Part shown: positions 45,401-56,701 of the stretch, piece by piece
Layout of the letters: every line of letters starts with the position of its first letter
Position numbering within the stretch: the stretch's first letter is position 1
Assembly: GCA_029990175.1 (NCBI GenBank)
Contig: JARKIP010000042.1
Span: 4,712,001-4,776,000 of the forward strand
Length of the DNA: 64,000 nucleotides
Source of the DNA: Petunia secreta
Lineage: Eukaryota; Streptophyta; Magnoliopsida; Solanales; Solanaceae
Direction: 5' to 3'
The notes under the pieces: model-generated
Database searches by the model: none
What the model was told of the DNA's origin: nothing
Seen by the model: the letters and a program-made list of their open reading frames with translations, nothing else
Program-made: the position numbers and the translations under genes

Positions 45401-47017
45401 TTAATTCTTGAAATTCGTTTCCGGTTCAGATTAGTGGTTTACGTTTCCTATTTATTTTCTGTTGCTTATTGTTGATGTATTCAATTTATCCTACTTTGTT
45501 TGTTATAGTTTTAATTTGTACAAAATTTAATGAAAAAAGTAATTTGTTTTTACAACTTGTCATCTAAAATTAATTATAAATATTTGTGTAACTATAAATA
45601 AATTAAATAAAAAATTTGAAACTAATTTATTTTTTAATTTAAGAAGATATCATTATTTTTAAAATGGATAAAAAAAAATATAAAAAACAAAGCGGGATCA
45701 AGAAAGTAAAAGAATGGGAGTTGTCTTCAGCAAACTCACGCATATCCAGATTCATTTTGGCCACCAATTGCTTGTTTTTGCTAGTTTTAAGAGGGGTCTT
45801 GGAATTTTATAAACTTGGCAAGGGGTCAAGTACAACTGTACTAATATTATATATTAATTAATCTATTACAGATTGGTCAAAGTCCAAACAGATTTTTCTA
45901 ATTAAGAAGTGCCAAACTGGTAAGGCTGTACTACACTATTGAGAATCTTGTTATCGGCCAATGGGCATGGTGCCATGCTCATCTAATTATAGTCCCCAAA
46001 TTAAGAGGCAGATAGTACGTGAAAGAGAGGGAAATATCAAAAGTTCAAATCTTTGGCGGTGACAGATATTAAATCCATCTTAAGCTATTGTCCAATTATC
46101 ATCTGTTCTTTTTTTTTCGGATTTGCTTTATTAAATATTAGTACTCTCTTTTAAATATTACTCCATATAGTCTTTTTTACTTGATAGTATAACTATATTA
46201 ATATTTTATGAAGCAAATATCAATGGAGTAAATCCGAACGTTACTAATCCTACAGTCCGTTTAACTCGTCAAGTATAGTAAAAATAATTATTTATTTTAC
46301 TTACCCAAATCAAGAGATAATTAATTATTTTATAATAATTTTACCCTTATTAATAAGTAATCATCTTTCAAACTTATTAGCATACTAGAGCCAAATTTAA
46401 AATTTTAAAGCATGGTCAACATGGATAATTTAGTAAATTAAACATTTATTTAATGTTTTCTCAATAATGGAAGTGCGAACTGCCTATTAGACATTAAGAA
46501 GAAACGGAATACTATACAAAAAACTTTCAATGTGGATAAAAGTAGAGTGTACACTGTACACACCAAGTTTGAAGTTTTGATGTTGTTTTGGAGTTTGTTT
46601 AGTATTGAGCTTGACGTAACTAAAGTCGCAGTGACATTGGTGTAATTATCTTTCAAGAGTAGTAAGCACTGCCCCTGTGACTGTGAGTATGCAATTTAGT
46701 CGTAACATGGAGGAAAGGTAGAGTAGAGTTAAAGACGAATCTATGGAAGCAGATACACGTCATTATGATATGGATCATCATAACTGTGAGAAGCTATACT
46801 TTATTAAGTAACTTGTAATTGCCTCTTGTATAATTTTTGTTGAACGATCTATCAGCTTAATAAATGTTACATTATCTTTAAGAACATTATTGTTATATCA
46901 AGTGAAGTTTACGTTTTGCTCTTGTTTTTACCTTATCCGACTGCATTGCGCCAGAAAGCAACATAATATATTACCAAAAAAAGGGTTTTCTTAGAAATTA
47001 ATGCACTACCTTATTAA
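45401..47017. other. AT-rich intergenic sequence, nothing recognised
   Basis: No ORF, RNA gene or element end was found. The ORF at 45664-45861 is Lys-rich and overlaps low-complexity sequence. Confidence 0.5.
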
Positions 47018-47022
47018 AAATA

Positions 47023-47827
47023 TGTTGGGTTTTTGGAATATGAGGAGTGTGAATGGGAAATGGGTGGGAAGGTGAAAAGGTTCCTTTTGGTAAGGAAATG
47101 CACCTTCTCCCATATTGGTAGAGGAAAAGGCTTTTGTTGAGTTTAAATAGAGATTTACTTCTCTTAGCTCTTAAAAGGGTTGAGAAGAAGGGAAACCTCG
47201 CGCCGTCGTCGTCGCTCGCTCGTCTCGGCTTCGATTCCGTATTTCGGTCAATTGATATGATTGATTGACTTAATTTTTTGGACCAACAAAACTAAAAAAT
47301 ATTAATTAATTAATTATTTATTATTAATATTTAATATTAAATCTGTTTGTGTAACAGAATTACTAACATTTAGTGAATTCAGCCATTAGTGGCAGTGAAT
47401 TTGGCCGTTAGTGGCAGTGAATTCAGATGTTAGTGGCAATGAATTCAGCAATTAGTGGTGTCTCTTCATACTCTTTCCCATGGCTATATAAACTGGTCAG
47501 TCATCAACCTTTGAACACACACTGAAACACAGAATACACAGAACATCTTACTGCATCTCCTCTCTTTTCTGCATACTAAGTAAGTCGTGTGATTTGCTCC
47601 GTTCCTTTGTGTTCGTAGTGTTCTACTGTTTGAAGTGCCGCTACAGTAGAACTGTTATCCCGTTCCATCTTGGGAGAAATTAACCCGTGAACCTTGGGCA
47701 ACTGTGAGGGGGTTAGATTTCTTAAGGAGACACAAGTAAATTGTGGGCTCGGGATCGTCCCATACCAAACTGATAATATACTTCTGGTTTTCTGTCTTTT
47801 CTGATTTATTTGGTTGCAGGAACTACA
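47023..47827 (+). repeat. 5' LTR of the Copia element
   Basis: It starts TGTTGGGTTTTTGG and ends GGAACTACA. A TATA box (TATATAAA, 47485-47492) predicts transcription starting near 47520. A repeated GTTAGTGGCAGTGAATTC-like phrase lies just upstream of it. TTAGATTTCTTAAG at 47713-47726 is complementary to the region after the LTR. Confidence 0.9.
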
Positions 47828-47829
47828 AG

Positions 47830-47843
47830 CTTAAGAAATCTAA
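47830..47843 (+). promoter_or_regulatory. Candidate self-complementary primer site of the Copia element
   Basis: CTTAAGAAATCTAA begins 2 bases after the LTR end, exactly where a primer-binding site is expected. It is the perfect reverse complement of LTR bases 47713-47726 and 53502-53515. It does not match the initiator-Met tRNA end used by most plant Copia elements. Confidence 0.45.
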
Positions 47844-47894
47844 TTTATTTATTTTCTGTGCTAAATAAATATTGTTTAAGGAGACTGGTTAAGG

Positions 47895-48040
47895 AGACTG
47901 AAACCTTTGTGGTTTTCTACTCCTATATTGTATATTAATCTGCTTGTGGAGACTAAAACCTTCGTGGTTTTTTCTACTCCTAATTACTGTCAAATAATCT
48001 GTTTGTGGAGACCAAAAGCCTTCGTGGTTTTTCTACTCTT
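47895..48040 (+). repeat. Three tandem hairpin units in the Copia leader
   Basis: Three units of roughly 55-60 bp each contain GGAGAC, then a small hairpin, then CTACTC. The hairpins are AAACC-TTTGT-GGTTT (47901-47915), AAAACC-TTCGT-GGTTTT (about 47955-47972) and AAAGCC-TTCGT-GGTTTT (about 48014-48031). They lie between the LTR and the gag ATG. Confidence 0.6.
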
Positions 48041-48091
48041 GTTGTTTAAACAGTTTATTGATATTGTTTCTGCTTGTGTCACTTGACAGAG

Positions 48092-49165
48092 ATGACAAAC
48101 GGAGTGGAACAAACTGTCCCTGCTGTGAATACTAATGCTACCGCAGTTTCTGGTGCTGCTGGGCCTAGCCGTGCTGCTGCAACGGTTATGCCACCTGCAG
48201 AAAAGCCGGGGAAGTTTTCTGGTGTGGACTTTAAAAGGTGGCAGCAAAAGATGTTCTTTTATCTGACCACCTTAAGCCTGCAAAGGTTTATTAAGGAGGA
48301 TGCTCCAGTCCTGACTGATGAAACACCTGAAAACGAACGCTTCCTTGTGGTTGAGGCTTGGAAGCATTCTGACTTCCTATGCAAGAATTATATTCTAAGT
48401 GGCTTGGAAGATGACTTGTACAACGTTTACAGTAATGTTGAAACGTCTAAGAAACTGTGGGATGTTCTAGAAAAGAAATATAAGACTGAAGACGCTGGAC
48501 TGAAGAAATTTGTGGCTGCCAAATTTTTGGATTATAAAATGGTGGATAACAAATCTGTTGTGTCCCAAATCCAAGAACTTCAAGTCATTATCCATGATCT
48601 CCTTGCTGAAGGTTTGATCCTGATTAATACTTATGTTAAAAGTATTATTTATATTGTTGCTAACAAACTTTTCTTTGAAGGTTTGGAGATTAATGAGGCG
48701 TTTCAAGTCGCAGCCATGATTGAAAAGTTACCTCCATTATGGAAGAACTTTAAAAATTACTTGAAACACAAGCGCAAGGAGATGACCCTTGAAGATTTGA
48801 TTGTATGCTTGAGGATTGAAGATGACAACAAATCTGCTGAAAAGAAGGCTCGTGGAAATGGTGCAATAGCGGGAGCAAATATTGTTGAGCATACGATAAA
48901 TCAAAATAAGAGAAAGAAGCCTTCTGGAGGGAAGACCAACCCTAGCAAGAAAAAATTCAAGGGAAATTGCTACAACTGTGGCAAGAGTGGACATAAGTCC
49001 GCAGACTGTCGTGCTGCTAAGAAGGACAGGAAAAAGGAAAAAGGTCAAGCAAACATGGTTGAAGAGACTAAATTGGCCCAAGGAGTGCAAGACATTGATT
49101 TATGTGCTATGATTTTTGAATGCAACTTAGTTGGAAATCCTAAAGAATGGTGGATAGATTCATGA
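48092..49165 (+). CDS. Copia gag, 357 codons, ending at a premature TGA
   Basis: The ATG at 48092 gives MTNGVEQTVPAVN. A gag core follows (FSGVDFKRWQQKMFFYLTTL, LWDVLEKKYKTEDAGLKK), and a CCHC zinc knuckle CYNCGKSGHKSADC lies at residues 293-306. The frame continues through WWIDS, the start of the protease active site, where a TGA replaces the codon expected for Gly. In the intact family gag and pol are one ORF, so this stop truncates the polyprotein. Gag forms the virus-like particle and binds RNA through the zinc knuckle. Confidence 0.87.
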   Translation: MTNGVEQTVPAVNTNATAVSGAAGPSRAAATVMPPAEKPGKFSGVDFKRWQQKMFFYLTTLSLQRFIKEDAPVLTDETPENERFLVVEAWKHSDFLCKNYILSGLEDDLYNVYSNVETSKKLWDVLEKKYKTEDAGLKKFVAAKFLDYKMVDNKSVVSQIQELQVIIHDLLAEGLILINTYVKSIIYIVANKLFFEGLEINEAFQVAAMIEKLPPLWKNFKNYLKHKRKEMTLEDLIVCLRIEDDNKSAEKKARGNGAIAGANIVEHTINQNKRKKPSGGKTNPSKKKFKGNCYNCGKSGHKSADCRAAKKDRKKEKGQANMVEETKLAQGVQDIDLCAMIFECNLVGNPKEWWIDS

Positions 49166-52142
49166 GCCACCCGTCATGTTTGTGCTGTGAAGGAAGCCTT
49201 TGCTTCATATGCTCCCGCTGGACCTGATGAGGCGCTCTCTATAGGCAATTCTGCAACGGCCAAAATTGAAGGATATGGGAAGATATTCCTCAAGATGACG
49301 TCTGGCAAGGTTGTGACTCTGAACAATGTTCTCCACGTTCCTGAAATAAGGAAGAACTTGGTGTCTACTGCACTTCTCGTTAAAAACGGGTTTAAGTGTG
49401 TGTTTGTTTCTGACAAAGTTGTAATAACTAAGAATGAGCTGTATGTAGGAAAAGGCTACCTGACTGAGGGCCTTTTCAAACTCAATGTAATGGTCGTTGA
49501 CACTATGAATAAAATTGCAGCTTCTTCTTATTTACTTGAGTCAAATAATTTATGGCATTCTCGTTTGGGACATGTCAATTATAAAACCTTGCGAAAAATG
49601 ATCAATTTGGAAGTATTGCCTAAATTTGATTGCGCTAAGTCAAAATGTCAAATATGTGTTGAGTCTAAATATGCTAAACACCCTTACAAGTCAATTGAAA
49701 GGGATTCTGAACTATTAGACTTAATTCATACAGATATTTGTGACATGAAGTCAATACTATCTCGCGGTGGAAAGAAGTATTTCATAACTTTTATTGACGA
49801 TAGCACTCGTTACTGCTATGTTTATTTACTTAGTAGTAAAGATGAGGCAATTGACGCATTTAAGCAATACAAAAATGAAGTTGAAACGCAACTTAACAAA
49901 AAGATCAAAATGATAAGAAGTGATAGGGGGTGGAGAATATGAATCTCCTTGTGAACAAATATGTTTGGAATATGGCATTATTCATCAAACAACTGCCCCT
50001 TACACGCCTCAATCTAATGGGACTGCGGAAAGGAAAAATCGGACATTAAAGGAGATGATGAATGCCTTGTTAATCAGTTCGGGTCTACCCCAGAACTTGT
50101 GGGGGGAAGCTATATTCACGGCTAATCAAATACTCAATCGAGTTCCCCATAGCAAAACACTTTCCATTCCATATGAAAAGTGGAAAGGAAGGAAGCCCAA
50201 CTTGAATTACTTCAAAGTGTGGGGGTGTTTGGCAAAAGTGCAAGTCCCAAAACCCAAAAGGGTTAAGATTGGACCGAAAACAGTTGATTGTATTTTCATT
50301 GGGTATGCTATAAACAGTAAAGCATATCGGTTTCTGGTTCATAAATCAGAAAATCCCGACATTCATATTAATACGGTGATGGAATCAGATAGTGCTGAAT
50401 TCTTTGAAACTATATATCCGTATAAGAAGGCATGTGAGTCAGTTGGTGAAACATCTAAACGACCTCGGGAAGGAACCAAAGGAAATTCACCAAATGAGGA
50501 AGAACCAAGACGGAGCAAGCGTCAAAGAACTTCTACTTCATTTGGAGATGACTTTGTCACTTTTCTTTTGGAAAATGAGCCTCGGACGTTTAAAGAAGCA
50601 ATGTCTTCTTCAGACTCTCCATTTTGGAAAGAGGCAGTCAATAGTGAAATAGAATCTATTTTGAGCAACCATACTTGGGAGTTGGTTGATCTTCCTCCTG
50701 GAAGCAAACCATTAGGTTCTAAGTGGATTTTCAAAAGGAAAATGAAAGATGATGGCACTATTGACAAGTACAAGGCAAGGCTTGTTGTTAAAGGCTATAG
50801 ACAACAAGAAGGTCTTGACTATTTTGACATATATTCGCCGGTAACCAGAATTACATCCATACGTATGTTAATAGCGTTAGCCGCCGTGTATGGTCTGGAA
50901 ATCTATCAAATGGACGTTAAGACAGTGTTCTTAAATGGGGATTTGGAGGAAGAAATTTACATGGAACAACCTGAAGGGTTCGTGGTTCCAGGTAAAGAAA
51001 AGATGGTGTGTAAACTTGTTAAGTCGCTTTATGGACTAAAACAAGCACCGAAACAATGGCATGCGAAATTTGATCATACAATGTTGTCAAATGGCTTTAA
51101 AATTAACGAGTGTGACAAATGTGTCTACATTAAGAACGCTCCTAATTTTATAGTCATTGTTTGCTTATATGTGGACGACATGTTGATAATGAGTAATGAC
51201 ATTGCCAATATAAATGCTACGAAATACATGTTGACTAGCAAATTTGATATGAAAGACTTAGGAGTTGCGGACTTAATTCTGGGTGTTAAGATCCATAGAA
51301 CTCCTCAAGGTCTGGCGTTGTCTCAAACTCACTACATCAATAGTGGTATTGAAAAATTTAAATATTTGAATTTTGAAGTTTCAAAGACTCCTATTGATGT
51401 AAACCTTGCTCTTAAAAAGAACAAAGGTCAAAGCACGTCGCAACGGGATTATGCTCGTGTTTTGGGGAGTTTGATGTACGTCATGAATTGTACTCGACCA
51501 GATATAGCTTGTGCTATAAGTAAACTGAGTCGATACACGAGTAATCCCAATCAGACCCATTGGATGGCAATGAAACGTGTTTTGGGATATTTAAAATACA
51601 CTCAAGACTTTGCATTGCATTATAACGAGTATCCTGCAGTCATTGAAGGATATTGTGATGCCAATTGGATCACCGGCACAACTGATTCTAAGTCCACAAG
51701 TGGATATATTTTCGCACTTGGTGGAGGAGCGGTGTCTTGGAAATCGTCCAAGCAAACATGTATTGCCCGCTCTACTATGGAAGCTGAATTTATAGCGTTA
51801 GATAAAGCCGGTGAAGAAGCTGAATGGCTTCGGAACTTTTTGGAAGACATTCCGTTCTGGCCTAAGCTGTTGACACCAATTTGTATACATTGTGATAGTC
51901 AATTGGCTATAGGAAGAGCAAGGAATGTCATGTATAACGGTAAAAATCGTCACATACGATGAAGGCATAAAACCGTTAGGGACCTACTCTCTAGGGGAAT
52001 TATCACCATTGACTACGTGAAGTCAAGGGATAATGTGGCGGATCCGCTTACAAAAGGCCTAACTAGAGAGGCGGTTGAGTGTTCATCGAAGAGAATGGGA
52101 CTATGGCCAAGGACAAGTCATCACGGCGGTAACTCTACCTAG
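49166..52142 (+). pseudogene. Copia pol: protease, integrase, reverse transcriptase, RNase H
   Basis: After the TGA the frame continues with ATRHVC and the protease body (NVLHVPEIRKNLVSTALL). Then come the GAG-pre-integrase finger (LWHSRLGHVNYKTL, CQICVESK), and the integrase core with HTDICDM, IRSDRG and TPQSNGTAERKNRT (the D, D and E residues). An extra G at 49926-49930 shifts the frame inside RSDRGGEY. The RT is open: DYFDIYSPVTRITSIRMLIA, QMDVKTVFLNGDLEEEIYM, LYGLKQAPKQWHAKFD, and the catalytic YVDDM at 51168-51182. RNase H follows with GYCDANW, STMEAEFIAL and HCDSQLAIG. A CGA-to-TGA change at 51960 cuts off about 60 residues before the natural TAG at 52140. Confidence 0.9.
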
Positions 52143-52690
52143 GAGACTGGAGATCCCAAGAACTAGGTTCAAGGAGAATACAAAGTGGTGTATGACGGTC
52201 CAACATTGTCAGTTAAATGTTTGGTCCATTCTCATAATTAGACAATGTTCAAGTACCAAGGGTAAAATGCTAGAGGCAGTTTTTAATGATTATCTAAGTT
52301 TGATATTTTAATTATCAAACAGTGTACATCTATAGGATTACACGTTTAGAAATCACATATGTAAGTGTGAAGTGGAAGCCGCTTCAAGGAGAATTCGGTC
52401 TAGCTAGTTCTCTAAGTACTTATGAAATCAGGCGGTGTTCATGGCTGAAACGAACACAACAGTGAGAACCAAAGACGGTTAAGGGTTAGTTGTGTGACTT
52501 ACATTGTCTAGATATACACCAAAGCTCAACGGTTCAAAGATATCAAATCTACCGATTGACCGAGTATATCCGATGTATGTTCACTACGGAAAGTTCAAAG
52601 GGAAACCTACTTATCCCGATGCAACTAATTCTTTCTTGCAAATCACACAAGTCTGTCATGCATATTTCCAATATAGCCATTCCCCATTCA
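52143..52690 (+). other. 3' untranslated part of the Copia element
   Basis: No conserved ORF is present. The ORFs at 52490-52753 and 52504-52941 run into the LTR and have no recognisable domain. Confidence 0.5.
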
Positions 52691-52700
52691 TGTGGGGGAT
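52691..52700 (+). other. Polypurine tract of the Copia element
   Basis: TGTGGGGGAT lies directly before the 3' LTR and is the likely start of plus-strand DNA. Confidence 0.65.
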
Positions 52701-53616
52701 TATTGGGTTTTTGGAATATGAGGAGTGTGAATGGGAAATGGGTGGGAAGGTGAAAAGGTTCCTTTTGGTAAGGAAATGCACCTTCTCCCATATTGGTAGA
52801 GGAAAAGGCTTTTTGTTGGGTTTAAATAGAGATTCACTTCTCTTAGCTCTTAAAAGGGTTGAGAAGAAGGGAAGCCTCGCGCCGTCGTCGTCGCTCGTCT
52901 CGGCTTCGGCTTCGGCTTCGAATTTCGGTCAATTGATATGATTGATTGACTTAATTTTTTGGACCAACAAAACTAAAAAATATTAATTAATTAATTATTT
53001 ATTATTAATATTTAATACTAAATCTGTTTGTGTAACAGAAATCTGAATGGATTAATCAGATTAATCCAGATTAATTATTCCTCCACGTTCTCCCACGTTT
53101 TTCCATTAACCAATAATTCATTACTACAGTAACATTTAGTGAATTCAGCCATTAGTGGCAGTGAATTCAGATGTTAGTGGCAGTGAATTTGGCCATTAGT
53201 GGCAGTGAATTCAGATGTTAGTGGCAATGAATTCAGCCATTAGTGGTGTCTCTTCATACTCTTTCCCATGGCTATATAAACTGGTCAGTCATCAACCTTT
53301 GAACACACACTGAAACACAGAATACACAGAACATCTTACTGCATCTCCTCTCTTTTCTGCATACTAAGTAAGTCGTGTGATTTGCTCCGTTCCTTTGTGT
53401 TCGCAGTGTTCTACTGTTTGAAATGCCGCTACAGTAGAACTGTTATCCCGTTCCATCCTGGGAGAAATTAACCCATGAACCTTAGCCAACTGTGAGGGGG
53501 GTTAGATTTCTTAAGGAGACACAAGTAAACTGTGGGCTCGGGATCGTCCCATACCAAACTGATAATGTACTTCTGGTTTTCTGTCTTTTCTGATTTATTT
53601 GGTTGCAGGAACTACA
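52701..53616 (+). repeat. 3' LTR of the Copia element
   Basis: It starts TATTGGG (the TG of the 5' LTR is mutated to TA) and ends AACTACA. It is 111 bp longer than the 5' LTR, mainly because of a segment at about 53041-53125 containing an ATTAATCAGATTAATCCAGA-like block and one more copy of a GTGGCAGTGAATTC phrase. The TATA box is at 53273-53280. Confidence 0.9.
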
Positions 53617-53621
53617 AAATA

Positions 53622-55693
53622 CAAGATTAATACACTATCTTATTACACTCTAATTGAAAATGTAGATGACTGAACTGGAGGTGTCAAATGGACAAGTTGA
53701 ATGGATTTGGATGGGTTAAAAGTTGATTGGGCGGATCTCCACCCAAATTAAAGATTGTTTTGATTTAGATTGATTGGATCAAAATGAGCTAAAGAATGGG
53801 TCCTAGCGCAACCCGCTGACTCTTATTGAGAGGCGTTTGGCCATACAAAGTTTTCATTTCGTTAAAATTGAAAACTTGTTTCACCATCAAATTCTTTGAC
53901 TTATTTTCCAGAGAGGATATTTGGAAAATAAAAAACAAGTTTTTACACCTTTTTAATTTTTTCCAATAAAAAAAATTACAGTTATAAAATTTTTAACTTT
54001 TTTCAAGTAAAATGCTATTGCTAATGCAACTTCAACCTCCAAATACAATTTTTTAACTCAATTTCAAAACTTTGTTTGGTATCTAGCGGCGGGCCAACGC
54101 CTTCTAAATAAACTTTTGATAGGTTGAAGTAAACCAGTCGAGATGAGCTTAGCTAGTAAATGGTTAGCAATATGCGCATGCTTGAACAGTTTTGGTGGAT
54201 CATATTTTCATGGGTTGATATTGACGCCATACTGCGAAGTTAATCTACAGAGTGACACATTTTATTCAAAATTACAATGACGTTTATATACACATATACA
54301 TCCTTTATACTCTATATGTTACAGTTTATATGTCAGCATTTTCTTATTGGCCTATTTTAAAAAAGAATATCAGCTTTGTAGATTTGAAAATAATTTAACT
54401 TCATGATTACTACGTTTACCTTAATAAAATAATTTTATAACCACGTAAAAATCTATTACTTATTCTAGACCATAAATCTTAAAACTTTTCATTTCTTTCT
54501 TAAATCCTTGCCGCTTTATATTATGACACATAAAGTGGAACGAAGGGAGTACTGGTTTCGTGGTCTAAAAATGCATCCACAAAAGCACGTTAAGCTCCTG
54601 AAAAGTTCAATGAGACAAATATTGATGAATTTTATCACAAGGATGAAGACATAATGCCGCATTACAAGGCTCGGCAAGTATTGTTTGTTGTAACGCAATA
54701 GATGTCGTGGATTTGTCCCTTGGCCTATGTCATTATCGAGATTCGAAGGTAAAAGCACATACAATGTGAAATTGTGTTATGACTTATAAAGACAGGAAAT
54801 TGCAGAGAAGCCCATTTGGGTTACGCTATTTAAAGTGTGACCATATTTTAAAAATTATTTGCAAGTGTACCCACTAAACATTAGACATGAGAGGTGAAAT
54901 TATGTTTATTTAGACATCAACTTCGGTTCCTATGACTGGGTTTTAATAAGTAATCACGCTTTACAGTGTTGTGCCAAAGTTGTTATGCCAGAAATCGCGT
55001 TGGAAAATAGGCTATCTATGCATTTCCCCCTTTATAAAGCTCTAGCTGAGGTTTGGCTGAATTTTTATTGAAAACGTAATCAAATTATGGGCCAAAATTA
55101 AGTTTCATCATCAATATTTTAAAGAAAAATTTACACAAAATGACTACCCTAATAGTTAAATTACAAAAAATACCGATACTTTTTCTACATTTACAAAAAA
55201 TAACTATAGTTTTTAATATTTACCCTACATACCATTTTTTCATCTCCACTTTTCCACCTACAAAACCCTAATTTCTTCTTCTCTCTTCCTCTCTCCTCCT
55301 CTACCCATCCACCCACCCCCCACCGCCGTTCCTTCCCTCTCTCCACCGAGCAGATCCGGCCAACCCCCGTCGCGCCCCACTGTTGCTCCTCACTCCTCTC
55401 CGCGGCGGCGCTGCTGCATTGCAGCGGTTGCTGCTCCGATTTAACTTTTCCGGTGGGTTTTCGGTGGTGGATTTTCAGATCTATTTTTTTTCCTTTTTTT
55501 CTTTTTGTATGTATGTAGTATGTATATTTTTGCATAAAATCCGTATATACTTGTATTTTTTGTATATAAATATCTATCTCCCGCTTTTTGTATGTGTATG
55601 TTGGTGTATATATGTATATGTTTGTGTATGTGTATGTGTGGAGTGAAAAATTATTTGCATATATTTTTTTGTATATCTTTGTATGTTTGTGTA
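53622..55693. other. Intergenic sequence with simple repeats
   Basis: No gene is supported. A CT-rich and then GC-rich stretch (55260-55440) is followed by TATG/TGTG-rich low-complexity sequence (55500-55690). ORFs here follow composition and show no conserved motif. Confidence 0.5.
53832..54102. mobile_element. Possible MITE with GGCGTTTGGCC-like ends
   Basis: GGCGTTTGGCCATAC at the left and GGGCCAACGCC at the right are imperfect inverted ends, 270 bp apart, around non-coding AT-rich DNA. No clear target duplication is seen, so the call is weak. Confidence 0.35.
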
Positions 55694-55702
55694 TTTTTTA
55701 TA

Positions 55703-56692
55703 CGGAAAAGGGCCAAAACTGCCCTTAACGTATACGAAAAGGATTAAAATTGCCCCCACCGTTAAGTTTCTGCAAATTTTGCCCTCGCCGTTAAGTTCGT
55801 GGCTCATTTTTGCCCTTACTACTAACGGCCCTATTTTAATTTTTCTGTTTTGTTTCTTTTAAAATACGTGGCGCTGTATAATTGGTCTGTCCCAAATAAA
55901 TATACTCAACCCGTTCATACAACGCACCCCAAATAAAGATATCTTATCTTCTTCATAACTCCAAATAATTGGTTGTGGGTCAGATCTATTTAGACTTATT
56001 AAGTGTTGGTCTAAGTTTCAAACCTCCTAAAATTAAATATCTTAATAAATCAAATTAAAATGATAAAGATCAAGACCTTTATTAAGTACAAATAAATGAA
56101 GCCTAGAGTCACACCAAAATTGTAATTGAAATTATTATCAATATTGTAAAAATTTCCGTATAGTCTTGTTTTAATAGAATTCAAGTTACTTACAAATTAC
56201 GTATATTTGTTTTTGCTGCAGATTTCAAGTAAAATATAAATATAAAATTTTCATTTATATATGTAGCTATCTTCAGTTCCATCAATAGTATATAAGAAGA
56301 TAATTTTCCCAACATCTACTATTTAAGATCTCAACTGTATATAAATTAATTTTCATGGACTTCCCCATTTTCTTTTTCATCAATATAATCAGTTTATTGT
56401 TTTGAACGAGGAAAAATGGGTTATGAAGAAGATAGGTATATTTATTTGGGGCGGGTTGTATGAATGAGCTGGGTATTAAAATGGTTTGGGTATATTTATT
56501 TGGGACGGACCAATTATAGAGCGCCACGTATTTTAAAAGAAACAAAACAGAAAAATTAAAATAGAGCCGTTAGTAGTAAGGGCAAAAATGGGCCACAAAC
56601 TTAACGGTGAGGGCAAAATTTGCAGAAACTTAACGGTGGGGGCAATTTTAATCCTTTTCGCATACGTTAAGGGCAATTTTGACCCTTTTCCG
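55703..56692. mobile_element. Mutator-like non-autonomous element with long inverted repeats
   Basis: The ends CGGAAAAGGGCC and GACCCTTTTCCG open terminal inverted repeats of about 220 bp (55703-55925 and 56450-56692). Perfect 9-bp duplications TTTTTTATA lie at 55694-55702 and 56693-56701. A 9-bp duplication with long terminal inverted repeats is typical of Mutator-like elements. The middle 500 bp is AT-rich and has no transposase, so this is a non-autonomous MULE/MITE. Confidence 0.85.
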
Positions 56693-56701
56693 TTTTTTAT
56701 A

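Larger units (their letters stand above)
47023..53616 (+). mobile_element. Ty1/Copia LTR retrotransposon, nearly intact
   Basis: LTRs are 47023-47827 and 52701-53616 with perfect 5-bp target duplications AAATA at 47018-47022 and 53617-53621. Inside are a leader, gag, and protease-integrase-RT-RNase H in Copia order, then a 3' untranslated part of 560 bp and a polypurine tract. Three point lesions break the single polyprotein: a TGA at 49163, an extra G in the G run at 49926-49930, and a TGA at 51960. There is no standard TGGTATCAGAGC primer site after the 5' LTR. Confidence 0.93.
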
